A stretch of 10,964 nucleotides of DNA from Gelria sp. (GTDB lineage: Bacteria > Bacillota > Syntrophomonadia > Syntrophomonadales > Syntrophomonadaceae), in NCBI GenBank assembly GCA_012839665.1, contig DUMX01000057.1, positions 1 through 10,964 of the forward strand, given 5' to 3'. The notes below the pieces were generated by a model that saw nothing but the letters and a program-made list of their open reading frames with translations, was not told the DNA's origin and did not search any database. Both the position numbers and the translations under genes were made by a program. This document shows positions 5,931-10,964 of this stretch, piece after piece (within the stretch, counting starts at the first letter, position 1; each line of letters starts with the position of its first letter).

Positions 5931-8510
5931 TTAAAAATCAAAATCAGAGCTAAATGCTATGTTGATTTTAAAAGGAATTTTCCCCTCGATTAATTCCGTA
6001 TCTACATCCCTGACCATTAAGAAATAATCCTTTTGTTTATCATAGGGCCCGGATTTTAAAGTCATTCTTACTCTGTGACTGCGTTCGGCTGGTTTGTCAG
6101 AACACTTATCCGCAATAATCATCTCCCGATTGGAAATTATTTTGCCGTTTTCATCTTCCAGGTAAACTTCAACCGTTCGGGGCAAACGTCCTTCATCTAC
6201 TTTTTCAGTCTGGAAAAATTCCAGGCTAAACAGGGTGTTACTGATTTTACGCGATTCGTTTATCAGTTTAAGTTTGACCTTGTTTTTCTCTTTCTTCTGG
6301 CGATTGGAGCCCCGTAAAGCCTTGTATTTGATTAAAGGCACCATTACCTCCTGTAAGGTGGCGCCGCCGTGAACGAAGTTAGCCCCTGGCCCCTGTACCT
6401 TGAAACGAATAGCCGAGCGGGGTACATAAACACATAAAGCGCCAACATCAGAGCTAATATAATCAGGTTTAAACAGCATCAAAGCATCGTTTTCCACTTC
6501 CTCATAACTGAGTAAATAGCGCCTTTTCTCTTCAAAAGCTGCTACCATTTCCTTTTTCATTTTATCGGTTTCAGGCAATGGGTCTCGTCGATAAAGAAAG
6601 CCATGGTCGGCAGTCACAAAAATATTTATGCCACCCAAATCATCCCGAATCAAACGGATTAACCGGTATATTTCCTCCAGGCTCTGCCCAACCGCATCAA
6701 ACACCTTGACTTCTGCCGCATGTCCGGTAACGTCAATACTATCATGGTAAATATAAACCAGCTTTTTCCCTTTCACCAATTCCCGCCGGGCTCCTTTGTT
6801 CATATCAATCAAAGTCTGATAATGCACAGCAACAGCATCTGGTACTTGATGCTGCAAAACCTGTTCTCGTTCTTGCAAGCTATCAGTTTTCCTGCTGTCG
6901 GCTAATACACGTTGTTTCTCATTCAGGCTTAGCTGCTGATGAGGCAGGAGAGCTGCCATGCCGTAAGGTGTGGTTGATGGCAAAACCCCCAGCATAGTAT
7001 CCAGGTTTACGGTTGCTACCGTTTCCTGGTTCAAACGAATGGCAATATCCATAGCAGCTTCATAGCGCAAAGCATCGGAAATAACTACAAAACAACGGTC
7101 ACCAGCATTAATGATTGGTTCTATTTCATGTTGATAGAAATGCTGCTGCCGGACGACTCCCTCCACCTGCCAGATCCGGGGACTGCTTTCCAGAGCCTGC
7201 GACCAGGCAATACCCAGTTCCTGCAAAAACCAGTTGCTATAAATATTTTCCACCAATGCCCGTATGTTCTTTAAGAATTCCACCGGGCTGCGATCATAAT
7301 GGCAATAGAAATTACGGTAATGATAATCTACCAGAAAATAATGCCGGGCATAATTTTCCCATATTTCTTTCGGGCCTATCATGGGAATCGGTGCCAACGT
7401 TTTCTTCAAATCCAGTATTTTTAACAGGTGGTACAAGGATTCATAAATGCTTTCGTATTTATAGTACCAGTGTTTGGTACGCCGGGCTTTAATAAGGTTA
7501 AGGCAAAACTCATAGTTTTCCACCTGATTACTAATGGATTCCCGAATGTAACGGAGGATCTTTTGGTCAAAAGACTCGAAACCATCACATTCCTTCAGTT
7601 CCTCTATAGGAACACTATCTATCCGCTCCGCAATACCCATGGTTTTATCTACAGCAGCGGATAGAGCTTCATACTTATCGTTATCCTTCTGGTTATTCAT
7701 CCAGTGGTCAACAAAATAAATGCAGTTTCCCTTACCGTAATCAGCCAAATATTCTTTAAACGGCTGGAGGTATTTATCGTCAAGGGTCCGCCGCAGGCTA
7801 TTAATTAAGATATGGGCCGCCAGTTTCGATAGGGAGTGTTCCTGGCGAGTGTAGCCAAAATATTTGGAGGCATGTTTCCAGAAAACCTCTTCGTCCATAA
7901 AACGGCTGATATCGGACAGGGGGTTATTTTCTTCTTTTATACTGCTACCCAACACCTTTTTATAGACCTGCTGTTGATCCGCATATTTTAGCCCGCATAA
8001 AACGGACATCATGGCAATTTCCAGGGTGGTCTCATTATAGTCGACATTGCGAGGGGAACTCCCTGCCGGGGCATAGCTCCATTCCTTGTAACTTGCCAGC
8101 CTTTTACGGCGTTCAGCATTCTTGAAGAATTTCTCATAGCGCTTTACCTGTGGCCTCAAAGACATGGGAATACCCAGCTCTTCCATCTGGAGTACGAGTC
8201 TATCAGCGTAAAACTCATAGGAATAAAGAAGGGTGTCAATCAACCAGTTATCCTCATCGCGGGCGGGTCGGTGATTGGCATATATTAAATAATTAGATGC
8301 AGTATCTTTTACTTCCAACAGGTATTTGGTATAAAAATAGTTATGCTCGGTAAGCTGGTGTACTTTTACCGGTTCCAAATGCAGTTCATTAATTAAATCA
8401 GTAAACTGTCCCTCGGTATCGTACCAGAAGACAATCTTTCGTTTTTCGCCCGGCCTTAAGGCTTCCTCAAATTTTTTATTCAAACTCTGCTCAATCTGTT
8501 CCCGTTCCAT
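5931..8510 (-). CDS. pglZ: PglZ, BREX-1 alkaline-phosphatase-fold protein (type A)
   Basis: An 859-residue cytoplasmic BREX core protein, required for phage defence in tested BREX-1 systems; its biochemical activity is not firmly set. The N-terminal ~450 residues are helical and lack motifs that I can name. The alkaline-phosphatase-superfamily core begins at about 472: VVISDALRYE (475-484, metal Asp479), PSTTPYGM (511-518, the expected Ser/Thr nucleophile loop), YIYHDSIDVTGH (586-597) and VTADHGFLY (632-640, metal Asp-His). The C-terminal ~150 residues are beta-rich, with several Lys/Arg. All expected acidic and His positions appear kept, so the protein looks functional. The length is normal for BREX-1 PglZ. 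The ATG at 8510 has a strong GGAGG 5 bases upstream. An inverted repeat lies just upstream of the gene, between it and the PIN cassette, so separate control is possible. Confidence 0.96.
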   Translation of the reverse strand: MEREQIEQSLNKKFEEALRPGEKRKIVFWYDTEGQFTDLINELHLEPVKVHQLTEHNYFYTKYLLEVKDTASNYLIYANHRPARDEDNWLIDTLLYSYEFYADRLVLQMEELGIPMSLRPQVKRYEKFFKNAERRKRLASYKEWSYAPAGSSPRNVDYNETTLEIAMMSVLCGLKYADQQQVYKKVLGSSIKEENNPLSDISRFMDEEVFWKHASKYFGYTRQEHSLSKLAAHILINSLRRTLDDKYLQPFKEYLADYGKGNCIYFVDHWMNNQKDNDKYEALSAAVDKTMGIAERIDSVPIEELKECDGFESFDQKILRYIRESISNQVENYEFCLNLIKARRTKHWYYKYESIYESLYHLLKILDLKKTLAPIPMIGPKEIWENYARHYFLVDYHYRNFYCHYDRSPVEFLKNIRALVENIYSNWFLQELGIAWSQALESSPRIWQVEGVVRQQHFYQHEIEPIINAGDRCFVVISDALRYEAAMDIAIRLNQETVATVNLDTMLGVLPSTTPYGMAALLPHQQLSLNEKQRVLADSRKTDSLQEREQVLQHQVPDAVAVHYQTLIDMNKGARRELVKGKKLVYIYHDSIDVTGHAAEVKVFDAVGQSLEEIYRLIRLIRDDLGGINIFVTADHGFLYRRDPLPETDKMKKEMVAAFEEKRRYLLSYEEVENDALMLFKPDYISSDVGALCVYVPRSAIRFKVQGPGANFVHGGATLQEVMVPLIKYKALRGSNRQKKEKNKVKLKLINESRKISNTLFSLEFFQTEKVDEGRLPRTVEVYLEDENGKIISNREMIIADKCSDKPAERSHRVRMTLKSGPYDKQKDYFLMVRDVDTELIEGKIPFKINIAFSSDFDF

Positions 8511-8543
8511 CTTTTCCTCCGTTTCGACGGCTTAATAAACTTT

Positions 8544-8571
8544 GTCCACCGATAATATATCATCGGTGGAC
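8544..8571. promoter_or_regulatory. 28-base interrupted palindrome upstream of pglZ
   Basis: GTCCACCGAT (8544-8553) and ATCGGTGGAC (8562-8571) are perfect 10-bp inverted arms around an AT-rich 8-base centre (AATATATC). No T-run follows on either strand, so it is not a standard terminator. The AT-rich centre carries TATATT-like -10 matches on the minus strand but no good -35. It fits an operator for a dimeric regulator or an RNA hairpin between operon segments. The rest of 8511-8626 shows only the pglZ ribosome site. Confidence 0.6.
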
Positions 8572-8626
8572 TATTCATTGGCTAGAAGAATATAGTTATA
8601 AACAAGCTGTAAAACCTTTATGCGAA

Positions 8627-8830
8627 TTAAACTGAAGAGTGCTTTCTATAGTTCATGGCAGCTTCGCTGACCTCTTTTACCGTTTTGTCTGGCCAGAGAT
8701 TCTCCTGCCACTTTGTATAATCAAATGGTTCTCTCATGATAAGGGCTATAAACCTTTCCGCCTCCACCTTACCAAGATGCTCTACTAAAATTTTCATTCC
8801 TTCACTTCTGATCAAGCTATCCGTTTTCAT
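8627..8830 (-). CDS. Small helical protein, putative antitoxin partner of the PIN-domain gene
   Basis: A 67-residue protein beginning MKTDSLIRSEGMKILVEHLG and ending in a basic, helical tail (VKEVSEAAMNYRKHSSV). The middle is REPFDYTKWQENLW. I do not know a named family, but short proteins of this kind (Lys-Thr-Asp start, 'EAERFI..I.REPFDYT..Q..L') are, from memory, frequent in Firmicutes next to PIN-domain genes. No classic ribbon-helix-helix or AbrB motif is visible. I chose ATG at 8830 because GGAGGG lies 8 bases before it; an upstream in-frame Met at 8863 would deepen the overlap with the PIN gene. It overlaps the PIN gene by 14 bases, so the two are translationally coupled in toxin-first order if this is the antitoxin. 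It sits inside the BREX operon between pglX and pglZ. Antitoxin function is inferred from context only. Confidence 0.6.
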   Translation of the reverse strand: MKTDSLIRSEGMKILVEHLGKVEAERFIALIMREPFDYTKWQENLWPDKTVKEVSEAAMNYRKHSSV

Positions 8831-9263
8831 CAAAATCACCCTCCAAAATCCTAATAAAATCAACGGGATTAATAATATTTATAAAATCAAGATGCTTATT
8901 AAGTATTTTATTATCTGTAGTAATAAAATATTGGCACTTTCCTTTCACTGCACAAGCAATATGCAACGAGTCCTTGGCTTTCAACCCCATTGATGCCAGT
9001 TCCTGTGCCAGTGATATAATCTCTTCATCTTCCTCACAATCCAGGATCGCTATATCTTTCCAATTTAAGATACTATCTCTTCTTTGTTCATAAGGATTTT
9101 CAGCATTTTCAAAATCGAGTATGTAAGACCATACTAGTTCAAATCTACCATTTAAGATTTCCTTTTGAATATACAGCTTTGCTTCTGTTTCCAGCCTTAT
9201 CTTTATCTGCGTCTGATCATCAAAAGGGCGATTAAAGCTGCAGTTATCAAGATAAACTCGCAT
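8817..9263 (-). CDS. PIN-domain protein, probable VapC-like toxin ribonuclease
   Basis: A 148-residue protein with the acidic layout of PIN ribonucleases: Asp6 in RVYLDNCSFNRPF, an acidic helix with Glu52 and Glu55 (YILDFENAENP), Asp98 in LKAKDSLHIACAV and Asp117 in FITTDNKIL. Such proteins usually cut tRNA or other RNA when not bound by their antitoxin. The N-terminal 'YLDNCSFNRPFDDQ' subtype is one I recall from free-standing bacterial PIN proteins paired with short genes. The ATG at 9263 has AGGGAG 6 bases upstream. The next gene overlaps it by 14 bases. It has its own promoter with a palindrome. Base composition is far more AT-rich (20-30% GC in four 60-base lines I counted) than pglZ (40% and 67% in two lines) or the 3' end of pglX, suggesting later acquisition. 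Activity and target are unknown. Confidence 0.85.
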   Translation of the reverse strand: MRVYLDNCSFNRPFDDQTQIKIRLETEAKLYIQKEILNGRFELVWSYILDFENAENPYEQRRDSILNWKDIAILDCEEDEEIISLAQELASMGLKAKDSLHIACAVKGKCQYFITTDNKILNKHLDFINIINPVDFIRILEGDFDENG

Positions 9264-9290
9264 AATACGCTCCCTATCATAGTTTATTAA

Positions 9291-9319
9291 AGTATAAGTT
9301 ATTTATATATTGATATCAA
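9291..9319 (-). promoter_or_regulatory. Promoter of the PIN/small-gene cassette
   Basis: On the minus strand, TTGATA (9319-9314), a 17-base spacer and TATACT (9296-9291) each match sigma-A consensus at five of six positions. The predicted start is near 9284, about 20 bases before the PIN gene start. The -35 lies inside a perfect palindrome, so the cassette can be transcribed and controlled apart from the BREX operon. Confidence 0.65.
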
Positions 9320-9321
9320 TA
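9308..9321. promoter_or_regulatory. Perfect 14-bp palindrome over the cassette's -35 box (operator candidate)
   Basis: TATTGATATCAATA is fully self-complementary and covers the -35 box of the PIN cassette promoter. Toxin-antitoxin cassettes commonly repress themselves at such sites. AT-rich palindromes of this size can also occur by chance, so the operator role is inferred from position. Confidence 0.5.
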
Positions 9322-9333
9322 ATCGCAATTTCT

Positions 9334-10938
9334 TTAGATCTTAGCTAACAGTTCGTCCAGTTTAGCGTAATTGACTTTGACGCCGTCATCGAGGTCGAGG
9401 GGGATGCGCATATCGGCGTAGTGGTGGACGAGTTCTTCGTATTTTTTCAGTTCCAGGATTTGTTTGTCCAGCCGGGTAAGTTCTTTAGCGGCCTTGCGGG
9501 CGGAGCGGCTCCCGGCTTCGTCATTTATTATCCGCTGTAAATGCTGTTTCTCTACCTCCAGAGCGTCCTGCAGGCGATGCAGGTAGTCAGTGCGCAGAAT
9601 GGCAACCGTGTCGGGCTGATAGCGGTGCAGGTAAACTAACGCATTGAAAGCCTTCCCCCTGCCGGAGGAGGTAAACAGCCAGTAGACGGGGCGCTTTTTA
9701 TAGGTCTGGACATGGTCTTTATAAAAATCGTTGAGGAAATAGCGGCGTATAGTGTCGCGGGCAGTTTCTTTCGCTCTTCGCCCCAGAGTGTTGGCAATGA
9801 ACTCCAGGTTTTCTTCCAGGGTAGTTTGACCGAAAGTAATGCGGACAAAGTCAATAAAGCGGGTGACAATGTCGTCACTGAAGTAATCATCCGCCAGTAT
9901 GGGGATAATATTATTCTCATCCGCCGGAAAGGTTTTATATAAGGAAGGGTCAAAATCGCCTCCAGCAAAGACCAATCCCTTCTTATCCAGGGAGTAGCGT
10001 CCAAACATGCAGCCAACGGCATAGGAAATGTATTCCTTGATGGTATCCAACAGCAAACGCTCTTCCAGTTCTTCTTCGCTTTTATCACCACCGTAGCGAT
10101 AATAGGGGTTGCAGGTCAGGGTTATCTCGGATAAGGGTACCTCCGGGGTCAATTCATCCTGCAAGCCGTAGGCTTCGATGAAGATGCGGTTATTCTCCTC
10201 TTCCAAACACTGCATTCCCCGGGTCATTTCCCGCCAATGAACGCGGAGACGTTGATAGGTTTCCCGGATAGTTGGTTCATGGTACTCTGCTTTTAATAAG
10301 GGGAGTTCAGTAAAGTCCCAGGATGTTTCATAGGAGTCCCAGTCGGATTTAGATATTTCTACACAACCCTCCGAGTTACATGGTAAATCCATAAATACCT
10401 TTGGAAAAAGAGCTTTACTTATGTCACCTGGTTGAAAGTTTAAAGTCGGAGATAAAAATTCAAGGAACCTACTCATAACTTTCGAATTAATAAAACCGCC
10501 GAAAACCGCTAATCTTTCATCTGCAAAAAGAGTACAACCTCCGTTGTCAAATAATGCCCCTCTTGGAGAATATCGTGCCGAAAACCCACCAGAGGAAACA
10601 GTTGTCCATGAATAACCTTCCTGATAATAAAAGTCAGCATTTCTAATAGTCGGTTTTTTTGTTTTCCAATTCAGTCGTGCTTTAATGTCACGACCATCAT
10701 GCAACCAATTTATTAGATACTCTCTATTACCGTACCATCTCCGAAAATCGCCACCTTTATTGTAGGGAAACCATTTTCTACTATGGTCATTATTATCAAT
10801 ACAGACGTTACAAAATGATATCTCATGCCACAATCTTATAAAATGCTCGTTTTCACCCGTATCCAATCCTTTTCTTGGAGAACATACATTTCCTAATAAT
10901 TCTTCACTGGAATATAAATCTCTTTCTTTCTCACTCAC
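9334..10938 (-). CDS. pglX: PglX, BREX-1 adenine-specific DNA methyltransferase, C-terminal part; apparently cut off upstream by a frameshift or stop
   Basis: Residues of this frame match the C-terminal ~40% of BREX-1 PglX, an N6-adenine methyltransferase of about 1,200 residues. Matching blocks are GLDTGENEHFIRLWHEI (24-40), WFPYNKGGDFRRWYGN (56-71), TVSSGGFSARYSPRGALFD (113-131) and VYWLFTSSGRGKAFNALVYL (418-437), then a coiled-coil-like tail (about 458-510). The catalytic SAM and NPPY motifs lie upstream, outside the window; this part holds the DNA-recognition region. The frame opens only after a TGA at 10962-10960, and the other two frames also stop within the last ~40 bases. The GTG at 10938 has no ribosome site and lies where full-length PglX reads '..YWVS', so it is not a real start. 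Residues 1-~190 are encoded by AT-rich DNA (about 33% GC in counted lines) against about 55% nearer the 3' end. The gene ends 70 bases before the PIN gene. Confidence 0.85.
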   Translation of the reverse strand: MSEKERDLYSSEELLGNVCSPRKGLDTGENEHFIRLWHEISFCNVCIDNNDHSRKWFPYNKGGDFRRWYGNREYLINWLHDGRDIKARLNWKTKKPTIRNADFYYQEGYSWTTVSSGGFSARYSPRGALFDNGGCTLFADERLAVFGGFINSKVMSRFLEFLSPTLNFQPGDISKALFPKVFMDLPCNSEGCVEISKSDWDSYETSWDFTELPLLKAEYHEPTIRETYQRLRVHWREMTRGMQCLEEENNRIFIEAYGLQDELTPEVPLSEITLTCNPYYRYGGDKSEEELEERLLLDTIKEYISYAVGCMFGRYSLDKKGLVFAGGDFDPSLYKTFPADENNIIPILADDYFSDDIVTRFIDFVRITFGQTTLEENLEFIANTLGRRAKETARDTIRRYFLNDFYKDHVQTYKKRPVYWLFTSSGRGKAFNALVYLHRYQPDTVAILRTDYLHRLQDALEVEKQHLQRIINDEAGSRSARKAAKELTRLDKQILELKKYEELVHHYADMRIPLDLDDGVKVNYAKLDELLAKI

Positions 10939-10964
10939 CCAATCAAGAAAATCCCGGGTTCACC

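Noticed and set aside
7115..7492. Open frame of 125 codons on the plus strand inside pglZ
   Set aside because: It lies wholly antisense to a well-supported pglZ, has no ribosome site and its protein shows no recognisable domain; it is a shadow of the coding frame.
8534..8580. pglZ-specific promoter in the inverted-repeat region
   Set aside because: TATATT-like -10 matches exist on the minus strand, but the hexamers at 16-18 base spacing (for example GCCAAT) do not resemble a -35.
9636..10091. Open frame of 151 codons on the minus strand in another frame of pglX
   Set aside because: It overlaps the PglX C-terminal coding region, which matches the family throughout, and its product has no recognisable motif.
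10936..10938. GTG as the true start of a shorter pglX-like gene
   Set aside because: No Shine-Dalgarno sequence precedes it, and the residues on both sides fit the interior of full-length PglX, so it is an internal valine codon.
1..10964. CRISPR array, tRNA, rRNA or insertion sequence
   Set aside because: I saw no regularly spaced repeats, no tRNA cloverleaf or rRNA-like stretch, and no transposase frame; the inverted repeats found are isolated.

Overview
The window looks like a chromosome piece from a low-to-mid GC Gram-positive bacterium, probably Clostridia. This is inferred from strong GGAGG-type ribosome sites, GTG starts, a YtrA-type GntR/ABC operon, a DUF896 protein and a copper-amine-oxidase-fold/polysaccharide-deacetylase fusion. 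No rRNA or other phylogenetic marker is present, so the genus cannot be named.

Left part (1-3651) holds ordinary chromosomal genes. On the minus strand is a YtrA-like GntR repressor gene with a consensus-like promoter and an 11-bp inverted-repeat operator. It is followed, with translational coupling, by an ABC ATPase and the N-terminal end of its permease, which runs off the window. Next is a minus-strand DUF896 gene with an unusual Cys/His-rich tail and a clear intrinsic terminator. Divergent from it is a secreted or membrane-anchored polysaccharide deacetylase. Convergent with that is a protein-L-isoaspartate O-methyltransferase gene (pcm).

Right part (3861-10964) is the 3' half of a type 1 BREX phage-defence locus, all on the minus strand, in the order pglX (C-terminal part only), PIN-domain gene, small helical gene, pglZ, brxL. 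brxL is the usual last gene of BREX type 1. brxA, brxB, brxC and the methyltransferase core of pglX would lie beyond 10964. In BREX, PglX methylates host DNA, while PglZ (alkaline-phosphatase fold) and BrxL (AAA+/Lon-like) take part in phage restriction.

The two small genes between pglX and pglZ are AT-rich, overlap each other, and have their own promoter overlapping a 14-bp palindrome. They look like a toxin-antitoxin cassette inserted in the defence operon. A second inverted repeat (10-bp arms) lies just upstream of pglZ.

The most notable point is that all three minus-strand frames are closed within the last ~40 bases of the window, upstream of the PglX C-terminal region. The open frame starts at a GTG with no ribosome site, so pglX appears broken there by a frameshift or nonsense change. 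A single-base insertion would restore a PglX-like reading. The BREX genes are known families. What deserves a second look is the disrupted pglX, its AT-rich specificity segment, the embedded PIN cassette and the palindromes.
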